Below, in pieces: positions 19,003-27,561 of a stretch of 64,000 bases of DNA. The DNA comes from Leucothrix arctica (GTDB lineage Bacteria > Pseudomonadota > Gammaproteobacteria > Thiotrichales > Thiotrichaceae), in assembly GCF_003172895.1 (NCBI RefSeq), contig NZ_QGKL01000019.1:62001-126000 (forward strand). Reading direction: 5' to 3'. The translations under genes were made by a program, and so were the position numbers. Numbering within the stretch: the first letter of the stretch is position 1; each line of letters begins with the position of its first letter. Below the pieces are notes generated by a model. The model did no database searches. It saw only the letters and a program-made list of their open reading frames with translations, and was not told the DNA's origin.

Positions 19003-19607
19003 AACACTCTCAAAAAAACACATTGGATAAGGCGTTAAAAACGCACTATGAAGCGAAGTCGCTATCCGCTGATCAGCTAGATACCTTGATGACTATGCAG
19101 GCGACTGCAGAAGAGAATTTGCTAACCCGTTTATTGAAAGATTTTAGAGGGTATCGTTACGCATTTTATGCAACTGCGTGTTTGTTACTCATGACCTTAG
19201 TCGTGTCATTTAGCTTGCTAAACCGCCCACCGCTAGCAGAGCGTATTATGCATGAGATTGCCTATAATCATCAGCAAGAAATGCCCATAGAAATAGCTTC
19301 TAACTCACTAATAAGCATTGGTGAATACTTAAATAAACTTAAGTTTCCTTTAATTAATTCAAGCTCTCTAAGTCCACAAAACTGGCAATTATTAGGCGGT
19401 CGCTATTGCTCTATTAATGGCAAGCTCGCCGCTCAGCTAAAGGTTAAAAACCTGCAAGATAATAAAACCTACACCCTGTACCAAGCTGCGGTAGGTAGTG
19501 ATATTTCGAAGGTATTAACCGCTGCCAAAGAGCAAGCGATTGAAGGGATCACTGTATCTATTTGGCAAGAGAAAGGCTTATTGCTAGGACTTGCTCACTC
19601 TAACTAG
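18999..19607 (+). CDS. Membrane protein, probable anti-sigma factor
   Basis: 202 residues. The cytoplasmic N-terminus (1-48) is followed by one membrane segment at about 50-72 (YAFYATACLLLMTLVVSFSL) and a periplasmic domain of 130 residues containing LLGGRYCSINGKLAAQLKV and a beta-rich end. It starts within the sigma gene (ATGA overlap), so it is translationally coupled and probably binds and inhibits that sigma factor. The short N-terminus has no zinc-binding HxxxCxxC motif, so it is not of the ZAS type. The signal it responds to is unknown. The 3' end overlaps the convergent GNAT gene by 8 bp. Confidence 0.72.
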   Translation: MKHSQKNTLDKALKTHYEAKSLSADQLDTLMTMQATAEENLLTRLLKDFRGYRYAFYATACLLLMTLVVSFSLLNRPPLAERIMHEIAYNHQQEMPIEIASNSLISIGEYLNKLKFPLINSSSLSPQNWQLLGGRYCSINGKLAAQLKVKNLQDNKTYTLYQAAVGSDISKVLTAAKEQAIEGITVSIWQEKGLLLGLAHSN

Positions 19608-20139
19608 CGCTGTAGTCTTTCGCCAATAACTCATAAAACTCAATACTCGCAAACTTGTCGCCGCAGCTACCCTCTCGGCGCTCGGTGTGCTTCATCCCCA
19701 GCTTTGTGATGACGTTGCCAGAGCTAGGGTTTGCCGTCAGGTGTCTTGCATAAACACAGGTTAACTCAAGGTCGATAAAGCCATGCGCTATCATTGCCCT
19801 GCCTGCCTCGGTACAGTATCCCTTACCCCAAGACTCTACACCTAACCAATAGCCTAACTCTGCTTCGCTATTTGGCAATAGCTTGTACGTCATCGCACCG
19901 ATCACTAGGTTCGTGTCTTTCTCCACCAAAGCGAAGATAACATTTTCAGCGTTTTCATATCGTTGCTGACTATCCTGAATCCAAGTAATCGCACCATTCT
20001 CTGGATAAGGGTGCGGGATATTAGAAACCATGTCTGAGATGCGCTTATCATCCACAATAGATTGCACGCGAGGTGCGTCTTCATCTGTAAATGCTCTAAG
20101 GATTAGTCTTTCTGTATTTAATGTTGCTTGTGGCTTCAT
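19600..20139 (-). CDS. GNAT family N-acetyltransferase, RimJ/RimL type
   Basis: 179 residues, Acetyltransf_3 family. It begins TLNTERLILRAFTDEDAPRV, has GYWLGVESWGKGYCTEAGRA as the acetyl-CoA-binding motif A, and FIDLELTCVYARHLTANPSS followed by ITKLGMKHTERREG as motif B. These enzymes acetylate N-termini of ribosomal proteins or small amines; the acceptor here is not predictable. It is convergent with the sigma/anti-sigma operon. Confidence 0.9.
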   Translation of the reverse strand: MKPQATLNTERLILRAFTDEDAPRVQSIVDDKRISDMVSNIPHPYPENGAITWIQDSQQRYENAENVIFALVEKDTNLVIGAMTYKLLPNSEAELGYWLGVESWGKGYCTEAGRAMIAHGFIDLELTCVYARHLTANPSSGNVITKLGMKHTERREGSCGDKFASIEFYELLAKDYSAS

Positions 20140-20344
20140 TTTCGCGCTCTATAGTCTCGATTATATAATTCACTATAGACTGAAGTCTTTGGCCGTGGAA
20201 GCCAAGCTGTATAATTTTACAGCTGAATAATTTAATAAAACTGTCATAATCCTAACTTAATCCAAATTGAACACTAATTAAGCAATTAGCTGAAAGGCAA
20301 GTGCTACCGAGCTGCACACCCCTAGTATTGATGCTATCAACACG

Positions 20345-20379
20345 CTTATCCACAGCTACTGTGCATAACCTTGGATAAG
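20345..20379. promoter_or_regulatory. DnaA-box-like cluster within an inverted repeat
   Basis: A perfect DnaA box TTATCCACA lies at 20346-20354. TGTGCATAA at 20360-20368 is its inverted form with one mismatch. CTTATCC (20345-20351) pairs with GGATAAG (about 20373-20379). The 298-bp gap holding it has no gene. The dyad could bind DnaA or another regulator; no origin-type AT-rich unwinding region or origin genes are nearby. Confidence 0.4.
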
Positions 20380-20437
20380 CTATTTCACCAATCTTAGGCC
20401 AATTAAAATCAGACTAATCAATACCCACCAAACACCA

Positions 20438-21598
20438 TCAGGCTAACTTTCGAATAGGGATTAACACAAAGACTGACACTAGCATTGCAGCAGAGGCTAT
20501 GTATAAACCAATACTGTAATCACCGCTGTCTTTTGCTAACCAACCCACAACCGAGGGCGAAATGATCTGAGCAATACCGTAGGTAATCGTCATTTTACCC
20601 ATCATTTTAGCGGGCTTAGTCGGGTAGTAACGCCCTGCCATAGACAATACCAAGCTCACCACACCGATAAAGGTAAAGCCAAATAACACGGCACCAGAGA
20701 TTGCCATGAATAGGTTATTTTCAGCTAGAGGCAGCAAGATACTGACCGCCTGAAGCAGTGAGGCTGCAATCAAAGCATTCACATCACCAATGCGACGTGC
20801 CACCAAGTCCCAAACGATACAGGCTGGCGCTGCACCGATACCAAGGATCATAAACGTCCAAGCGCCTAACCCTGCCAAACTAGGCTGCTGGTCAATGATG
20901 GATACGATAAACGTCGAGCTAACCACCATGCCTACGCCAGCACAAAAGTAAGACAGCATAAACAAGCGCATGAATAAGTCGCTAGGCGGCGAGTCAACCA
21001 ACGTCTGGCCACTGTTGCTGACACCACTAGTGTCAGGTCGAGGTAACCATGCCCAAGCCGGTATAAGCAGCACCACGCCTAATACAGTTAATAGATACCA
21101 CTGTGTTTGCCAGTCAAATGAGCGACTAGCCAACTCGACAAGTAGTGAACAAATGATGATACCCAAGCCCATGCCTGAGAAATGAATGCCTAACTCCGAG
21201 CGGTGACCGTTACGAATCAACCAATTCATAATAAGGCCAGAGGCTAGTAACAAGCCTGCTGCACTTGAGAGGCCTGCAAAGAAGCGCAGTATTGACCATA
21301 GCCAAATATTGTCGGTGAGGCCCATGCCTAAAGTAGATACGACTGCCACGATTAGACCAATGCGGTAGAGTTTATCTTTCAGCACTAAACTACTGATTTG
21401 TGATGCAATGATGGCACCAGAGAGGTAGCCTACATAGTTGATCGTCGCCAACCAACCTGCTTCATAAATGCCCAAGCCCGCCTGCTGCTGCATGATGGGC
21501 AAAATGGGGGTATAGGCAAAGCGTGCAATGCCGACCAATACAATTAAACTCATGATACCTGCGGTAAGTACCCGTAAACGCTCGACACTAGCTGACAT
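20438..21598 (-). CDS. MFS transporter, YbfB/YjiJ family
   Basis: 386 residues from ATG 21598 (MSASVERLRVLTAGIMSLIV). The 21 extra upstream residues of the longer frame are not membrane-protein-like and were rejected. The GIARFAYTPILPIMQQQAGL motif near the start and WLATINYVGYLSGA are hallmarks of the YbfB/YjiJ subfamily. About twelve hydrophobic segments are visible. It is presumably a proton-coupled exporter, substrate unknown. A strong hairpin separates it from the RND genes upstream on the same strand, so it has its own promoter or depends on readthrough. Confidence 0.88.
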   Translation of the reverse strand: MSASVERLRVLTAGIMSLIVLVGIARFAYTPILPIMQQQAGLGIYEAGWLATINYVGYLSGAIIASQISSLVLKDKLYRIGLIVAVVSTLGMGLTDNIWLWSILRFFAGLSSAAGLLLASGLIMNWLIRNGHRSELGIHFSGMGLGIIICSLLVELASRSFDWQTQWYLLTVLGVVLLIPAWAWLPRPDTSGVSNSGQTLVDSPPSDLFMRLFMLSYFCAGVGMVVSSTFIVSIIDQQPSLAGLGAWTFMILGIGAAPACIVWDLVARRIGDVNALIAASLLQAVSILLPLAENNLFMAISGAVLFGFTFIGVVSLVLSMAGRYYPTKPAKMMGKMTITYGIAQIISPSVVGWLAKDSGDYSIGLYIASAAMLVSVFVLIPIRKLA

Positions 21599-21656
21599 AA
21601 CCACCTCTTGATACAGACAACCGAGCGTGCTCGCGTAACTGCAAATAACCACAAGT

Positions 21657-21680
21657 GGCAAGCCTGAAGTCAGGCTTGCC
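21657..21680 (-). terminator. Strong hairpin after the RND operon
   Basis: A perfect 11-bp stem GGCAAGCCTGA (21657-21667) / TCAGGCTTGCC (21670-21680) with a 2-base gap lies 14 bp after the RND pump stop on the minus strand. The following bases are not T-rich, so termination may be partial or the element may protect the mRNA 3' end. Confidence 0.6.
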
Positions 21681-21694
21681 TATTTTATAAGGTG

Positions 21695-24600
21695 CTAAGC
21701 AACCATCTGAGTTTCATCAGGCTCCTTTTCACCAATTTCAACGAATCCAATATCTTCCATAATGCCGTAAAGTGCTGGAAGTACTAATAAAACTAGTAGC
21801 GTTGCAGACATCATTCCGAACACAACACTTGTTACCAGAGGCACGAGTATCTGCGCTTGAAGACTTGTCTCAAACAGTAACGGCATCATCCCTGCAACAG
21901 TGGTAACAGAGGTCATAAACACCGCCCTAAAGCGATCATGCACCGCCTGTGTCGCAGCTTCATGCAAAGACATTCCCTCTGCACTTCGGTACTTCACAAA
22001 CTCTACGAGCAAGATCGAGTCATTCACTACGATACCTGCAAGCGACACGAAACCGATCATGCTCGGCATCGTGAAGTCGAGGCCCATAAAAATATGCCCC
22101 CAAATCACACCGATCAAAGCCAATGGAATATTGATCATGACCAACAGTGGTTCTCGGTAGTTTTTAAACTGCAAACTCAACAGCAAATACACCCCGAGTA
22201 ATGCCAGCACAAAACCAACGAGCATCGAGCTATTAGTCTCTTTACCGCTTGCAACCTCACCTTCCAAACTCACCGTTACACTCGGAAAACGTTCTTTAAA
22301 CTCAGGCAAGAAACGTGTCGTTAAGTCAGCAAGCACTTCCGTGGTATTTGCCTTAACGGCGTCAATATCACCGTATACATTAATCACTCGATTACGATTC
22401 ACATGACCGATACGCGCATATTCGCGCTTCTCTTCTATGATAACCAAACTATCCAGTGGAATAGCATCGCCAGAACTAGTAATGATCATGAAATTATCAA
22501 AGTCGGCTAATGCATGGGCCTTTTGGTTATCCATTTTCACTTGAATTTCGTAAGCTTCGCGTCCTTGAAAAATATCATCAACCTTGACGCCTTCGTAGGC
22601 GGCACGTAGCTGCGATGCGACATCTTGCGAAGTAACTCCCGAGCTCAATGCGCCCGGCTTTAAGGTAAAGGTAAATTGCGGCTTACCCGGACGTAGATTA
22701 TCCGTGAGGTTGTAAACACCGTCGTAACCCGACAACCAATTTTGTATATCCCAAGATGCTTTTGACATTTCATCAAGGTCATTACCAATCAAACGTATAT
22801 CAATCGCTCGACCTGCAGGGCCGGTGCTGGGCTCTTTAAACTGCATACTGATGGCAATTGGTACATCACCCGTATTTTCCCGCCAGCGTGGAATAAACTC
22901 TCGAAGAGTCGTGTTTCGAAATTCCGTTTCTAAGAAATCCACACTAATGGTCGCAATGTGCGTACCACTCTCAGACGAGTCAGCATTGGTGTTGTAAGAG
23001 ACTTTAATGTTCTTCACCAAGCTCTGGTCGTTCTGATCTGCGAACTCTTGCTGTGTCTCCTCTAAGCTCTTCAGTAAAATATCCACCACTGATTCTGTTT
23101 TAGCAAGCGGTGCGCCCTGTGCCAATAGAATACGCGCTTCCAGAATATTGCCTTCCAAGCTAGGGAACGCCTTAAACTTCAAGTTACCTGTAGCAATCAT
23201 CCCTATAGAGATAATCAGCAAGCCAATGGCAATACCGACAGTGGCATAACGGAAGCGAATGGCAAATGCGCCAAGCTTTGTCGCGCTATTACGAAGCTTC
23301 AAAAAGTTATCTTCAAACCAGACGCGCCAACGCATTGGCTTCTTTTCGTGCGCATGTTCGAGTGCGTGCTTTAGATGATGCGGTAAGACTAAAAAGGCTT
23401 CGAGCAAACTGACGGTTAATACCGACAACAGCACGACAGGCAATACCCCGAGCACTTGCCCAATATCCCCCTTCATAAACAGCAAACTACCAAACAACAA
23501 GGCAGAGGTTAGGAACGATGAAAACACACCGCCAATGACGCGCTGAGTGCCCACAATAACCGCCTCTTGCGGGTCATTGGTTTTCTTATATTCGTGGGCA
23601 ATACTTTCGGATAACACGATAGCATCATCCATCAAGATACCAATCGCCATCAACAGCGCGACCATTGAGATCATATTGATACTCACACCCAGCCAGCTCA
23701 TCATCGCTAAGCCACCCAAAAACGACACGGGTAAGCCGAGTGCTATCCACATGGTATAGCGCCAAGTGAAGAACAAAAACAGCACGAAACTGGCTAAAAT
23801 CAAGCCCTGCCAAGCGTTCTTACTCAAGAGCTGTAAACGATCATTCACCACCGACGCACGATCATTACTGAGAATAATTTTAGTAGACGACGGAAGAATC
23901 TCATTCTCCAAATCCACAAATCCTTTTACCGAGTCAAATACCTTAATGGTGTCATCAATTCGGTTCTTGCTGACCTGTAAAATAGCCGCTCGTTGACCAT
24001 TAAACTCTATACGCTCTTCTTCCAAATCAAAGCGATCTACGACGCGCGCAATATCACCAAGACGAACCTCGCCCCCTTTATCAGTATTGAGGATAACTAA
24101 GTCGGCTAACTCTTCAACGGTCTTTCGCGCGTTAGAAAAGCGGATCTGGTAGTCCTTATCCACACTGTTGATCGTACCTGCGGGCAAATCAACCGCTTGC
24201 GCTTGAATAAGACTGGCAACATTTTGAATACTCAGCCGATATTTCAACATCGTATTGGCGTCAATCAACACATTTAGCTGATGCGTTGAGAAACCCTGCA
24301 CTTTAACAATCGGTACACCCGGAATGGCTAACAAGCGATTACGATAATCTTCAGCAAGTGCCTTTAGCTCCGATGCTGTTAGGCCTTCGGAAGTAATCGC
24401 CACATCAACTACTTGATCAGTACGCCCAACCTTGACCACCGTTGGATCTTCTACCTCTGAAGGAAAGTCACTGATAGTATCGACAGCCGAAATGATATCA
24501 TCTTCAAACTGCTTTATATCGCCACCTTCCTGCATGGTGAGGGTCAACACACCTAGGTTGTCTCGTGCTTCACAGGTCTGTTCATCGACGAAGCTAATGC

Positions 24601-24811
24601 CATCGGTCGCATCTTCAAAACGAGTACAAATAGCTTCTTCAACATCCGCAGTACTCGCTCCGGGATACACAGCCGTGACATTAAATGTATTCAATTCCAG
24701 CGCCGGAAAGGTCTCTTTATTGAGTCCTGGCAGTGTCGCCAAACCAACCGCCACAATCGCGACCATGAGAATATTGGAGGCGGTAGGATGCTCCGCAAAA
24801 AAGCGAATCAT
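21695..24811 (-). CDS. RND efflux transporter inner-membrane subunit
   Basis: 1038 residues, AcrB/MexB-like size. It starts MIRFFAEHPTASNILMVAIV and has YPGASTADVEEAICTRFEDA, the GxSxxDVE-type motif of RND pumps. The pore transmembrane region includes LLMAIGILMDDAIVLSES, carrying the paired Asp residues of TM4 (proton relay), and a C-terminal set ending in SVVFGMMSATLLVLLVLPAL. It resembles the branch of AcrB-like pumps close to metal-independent multidrug exporters rather than CusA. It overlaps the adaptor gene by 4 bp (ATGA). No TolC-type outer-membrane gene is nearby, so a distant TolC is presumably used. Confidence 0.94.
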   Translation of the reverse strand: MIRFFAEHPTASNILMVAIVAVGLATLPGLNKETFPALELNTFNVTAVYPGASTADVEEAICTRFEDATDGISFVDEQTCEARDNLGVLTLTMQEGGDIKQFEDDIISAVDTISDFPSEVEDPTVVKVGRTDQVVDVAITSEGLTASELKALAEDYRNRLLAIPGVPIVKVQGFSTHQLNVLIDANTMLKYRLSIQNVASLIQAQAVDLPAGTINSVDKDYQIRFSNARKTVEELADLVILNTDKGGEVRLGDIARVVDRFDLEEERIEFNGQRAAILQVSKNRIDDTIKVFDSVKGFVDLENEILPSSTKIILSNDRASVVNDRLQLLSKNAWQGLILASFVLFLFFTWRYTMWIALGLPVSFLGGLAMMSWLGVSINMISMVALLMAIGILMDDAIVLSESIAHEYKKTNDPQEAVIVGTQRVIGGVFSSFLTSALLFGSLLFMKGDIGQVLGVLPVVLLSVLTVSLLEAFLVLPHHLKHALEHAHEKKPMRWRVWFEDNFLKLRNSATKLGAFAIRFRYATVGIAIGLLIISIGMIATGNLKFKAFPSLEGNILEARILLAQGAPLAKTESVVDILLKSLEETQQEFADQNDQSLVKNIKVSYNTNADSSESGTHIATISVDFLETEFRNTTLREFIPRWRENTGDVPIAISMQFKEPSTGPAGRAIDIRLIGNDLDEMSKASWDIQNWLSGYDGVYNLTDNLRPGKPQFTFTLKPGALSSGVTSQDVASQLRAAYEGVKVDDIFQGREAYEIQVKMDNQKAHALADFDNFMIITSSGDAIPLDSLVIIEEKREYARIGHVNRNRVINVYGDIDAVKANTTEVLADLTTRFLPEFKERFPSVTVSLEGEVASGKETNSSMLVGFVLALLGVYLLLSLQFKNYREPLLVMINIPLALIGVIWGHIFMGLDFTMPSMIGFVSLAGIVVNDSILLVEFVKYRSAEGMSLHEAATQAVHDRFRAVFMTSVTTVAGMMPLLFETSLQAQILVPLVTSVVFGMMSATLLVLLVLPALYGIMEDIGFVEIGEKEPDETQMVA

Positions 24812-26205
24812 GGTGTAACCTCACCTGACGCTTCCTTACGAAGTTGAGCAACTTCTTCAGGAACTTCAATGGCTTTGATAGGAACCCCAGAAATCACTGG
24901 AATCAAATCACTCACAATAATGCGATCGCCTACTGACACACCACTTTCAATGACAACCAAATTACCTTGCGTGGTTGCAACCTTGACGGGACGTATTTCA
25001 AGCTTGTTTTCCGTGTTAACCAAATAGACACGACCTTCATGAATCGCCTTACGAGGAATCACAATACGCTGCTGCGCACCCGCCTTGAAATCAACCGCAA
25101 CATACAAACCTTTCAGTAGCGGTGGTTTCTTACCCGGCACAATGCCTTGGTAAGGGTTTTGAACTTGCACCGTAAAGCTCACGGTATCCGTCGTCGAATC
25201 AACAGATTCACCGATGCGCACCAACTTAGCTGGCCATGACGAAACCATCGCCCCGCTCGCCAAATGCACCGTCGCCTCAAGGTTGATATTATTCATCGCA
25301 GCCAATCTTTCCGGTGCTGTCGCGATATTGTCTGCAAAACTCACCGTGCCCCTTAACAGTTGCCCAGCATGTTTAATCGATAACTGTGCCTCGACCTCAA
25401 TCGCATTCGTTCCCAAGGCCTCAAACAACTGCGAGCCTGCCGAAACAAAGGCCCCTTCTTCCGCTAATACCTCGCCTATTCGTGCATCAAAGGGAAGCGT
25501 CACCGAGGTACGAGAAAGTGTATCGGTATTTTCAGCAATGGTACTTTTGGACTGTGATATCTGAGCATTGATAGCCGCACGACGACTGGTAAAGGTATCT
25601 AAGTTGCCTTGAATATCCTGTACAGAAGCTTGAAGTTGCAACACTTTTTGCTGCTCAGCATCCAAGGTTGAACGTGCAACGACTCGTTTCTTCCATAAGG
25701 TATTCACTCGGCCGTATTCTTGTTGCCCTAACGTCAGGTTTCGTTTAGCAATGTTCAGCGAGTTCCGAGCACTTCGCTCTTCCGCCGCTAACTGCGCTAA
25801 AGAGGACTGAGTATTAGCCAGACCCGCCTTGCTTTGCCCTAACGAGATCTCATAGCTAGTCGGCTCGATACGAAGCACTATCGTCCCTTTGGCAATACTG
25901 CCACCCTGTTTTAAATCGGGATGAATATAAGTAACCTTGCCGCCCACCTCAGCCTTATAATTTAGATTCACCGACGGTTCGACGCTGCCATATCCCACCG
26001 CTTGAGCACGAAATGGCAGCGACTCAACCGTGATGACATGAGCTAGTTTTTCTGGGAACGTTCTAAGCTCATGCTCTAACGGCTTTTTACTCTGCGCCAT
26101 CCCTCGAACTATTAACACTGCGGCAATAATTGCCAATGGTAGTAATAGCATTTTTAGAGAGAATTTCTTCTTCGATGCTATTGGCTGTTCATTTTCACTA
26201 CTCAT
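24808..26205 (-). CDS. RND efflux periplasmic adaptor (membrane fusion protein)
   Basis: 465 residues. One N-terminal transmembrane anchor (about 17-35; LLLPLAIIAAVLIVRGMA) is followed by a lipoyl/barrel-sandwich half at VNLNYKAEVGGKVTYIHPDL. A long coiled-coil hairpin (about 120-215; QSSLAQLAAEERSARNSLNI) comes next, then the second lipoyl half (SVTLPFDARIGEVLAEEGAF) and the beta-barrel and membrane-proximal domains. It links the inner-membrane pump encoded just downstream with an outer-membrane channel. First gene of the two-gene efflux operon. Confidence 0.93.
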   Translation of the reverse strand: MSSENEQPIASKKKFSLKMLLLPLAIIAAVLIVRGMAQSKKPLEHELRTFPEKLAHVITVESLPFRAQAVGYGSVEPSVNLNYKAEVGGKVTYIHPDLKQGGSIAKGTIVLRIEPTSYEISLGQSKAGLANTQSSLAQLAAEERSARNSLNIAKRNLTLGQQEYGRVNTLWKKRVVARSTLDAEQQKVLQLQASVQDIQGNLDTFTSRRAAINAQISQSKSTIAENTDTLSRTSVTLPFDARIGEVLAEEGAFVSAGSQLFEALGTNAIEVEAQLSIKHAGQLLRGTVSFADNIATAPERLAAMNNINLEATVHLASGAMVSSWPAKLVRIGESVDSTTDTVSFTVQVQNPYQGIVPGKKPPLLKGLYVAVDFKAGAQQRIVIPRKAIHEGRVYLVNTENKLEIRPVKVATTQGNLVVIESGVSVGDRIIVSDLIPVISGVPIKAIEVPEEVAQLRKEASGEVTP

Positions 26206-26252
26206 AAATTCTTCTTTATTTTTAAGTATTAATTGTTAGGGAATATAACCGC

Positions 26253-27542
26253 TTAATGAAGCTTCATCTTAGGCTTCACCGTATTACCAATTTTATGTGC
26301 CAACCAAACTGCCGCACCACCAAACCAACCGTGAATAGCAATCTGATGCATGCGATACAACGACACGTAAACCAACCGTGCAAGGTGCCCCTCAACAAAC
26401 ATCGAGCCTTTCGACAAGTTGCCCATCAAGCTACCGACGGTACTGTAAGTACTAAGATTAACTAAAGAACCATAATCACTATAAACAAAGTCTTTTAACG
26501 CTTTATTTTTACGGGATAACATTATGTTTTTACAAACGAGAGAAGCCATCTGATGTGCTGATTGTGCGCGTGGTGGCACCCAGCTTTCATCCGCCATTTG
26601 GCAGCCACAACAGTCGCCAATCACATAGACACTATCGTCATTGGTACTCTGTAGTGTCGACTTAACCACGATCTGACCCATTCGATTAGTCTCGAAAAAG
26701 TCCATTTCACGAATGAAGTCCGGCGCTTTTACCCCGGCCGCCCACACCGTCAAATGCGCATCAATGCGACTGCCATCAGCAGTAATAAACCCATTCTCAT
26801 CCGCTTCAACAATGCGCGTATCTACCTTAACCGTCACACCCAGCTTCTCAAGCTCAAGACGAGCACTTTCAGCAATACGCTCAGGCAATGCTGGCAATAT
26901 GCGTGGACCTGCTTCAATCAAAGTAATCGTGGGTGGTTGTGGTGCAGTCGTAGACAGATCATACATTTTCATCAAATCAGCCACGTGATGTAGCTCGGCA
27001 GATAACTCAACGCCTGTCGCGCCGCCACCCACAATCGCTAATTTTAGCTGCCCTGCTTCATCGGGCTGATACACACGCATGAACTGATCCAGCATCGACT
27101 CATGAAAGTACTCAGCCTGTCTGTGTGAATCTAGGAAATAACAGTTATCTGCAACACCTTTAGTACCAAAGTCATTACTGACACTTCCCACAGCCATCAC
27201 TAGCGTGTCATAGGTGACTTCACGCTCAGGCAATATCAATTTACCTTTATTGCTCATCAGAGGTGCAAGCTTAATCGACTTGGCCGCTGGATCCATGCCT
27301 ATCATCGTGCCAAGTTGGAACTGATAGTGGTGACGCGTCGCATGAGCATGGTAAACCACACCGTCAGTACTACGGTCCAAGGCACCTGTTGCAAGCTCAT
27401 GTAACAAAGGCTTCCAAATATGCGTACGGGTTTGATCAACCAATATGATATTGGCCTTTTTCTTTTTACCGAGCTTGTTGCCGAGACTAGTCGCTAGTTC
27501 AAGTCCACCCGCTCCGCCGCCTACAATGACGATAGTTTCCAT
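26253..27542 (-). CDS. ndh: Type II NADH:quinone oxidoreductase (NDH-2)
   Basis: 429 residues. The FAD-binding Rossmann motif is at the very start (VIVGGGAGGLELATSLGN). The NADH-binding GxGxxG is at about 168-190 (LAIVGGGATGVELSAELHH), and the FAD-contacting VYVIGDCCG is near residue 305. The C-terminus has the amphipathic, weakly hydrophobic region that anchors NDH-2 to the inner membrane (LYRMHQIAIHGWFGGAAVWL). It would pass electrons from NADH to quinone without pumping protons. It sits 19 bp downstream of a second FAD-dependent oxidoreductase gene on the same strand. Confidence 0.93.
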   Translation of the reverse strand: METIVIVGGGAGGLELATSLGNKLGKKKKANIILVDQTRTHIWKPLLHELATGALDRSTDGVVYHAHATRHHYQFQLGTMIGMDPAAKSIKLAPLMSNKGKLILPEREVTYDTLVMAVGSVSNDFGTKGVADNCYFLDSHRQAEYFHESMLDQFMRVYQPDEAGQLKLAIVGGGATGVELSAELHHVADLMKMYDLSTTAPQPPTITLIEAGPRILPALPERIAESARLELEKLGVTVKVDTRIVEADENGFITADGSRIDAHLTVWAAGVKAPDFIREMDFFETNRMGQIVVKSTLQSTNDDSVYVIGDCCGCQMADESWVPPRAQSAHQMASLVCKNIMLSRKNKALKDFVYSDYGSLVNLSTYSTVGSLMGNLSKGSMFVEGHLARLVYVSLYRMHQIAIHGWFGGAAVWLAHKIGNTVKPKMKLH

Positions 27543-27561
27543 TATAATTACTCATAAGTTT

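Noticed and set aside
20345-20379. Replication origin
   Set aside because: A single box cluster without adjacent origin genes or an AT-rich repeat region.
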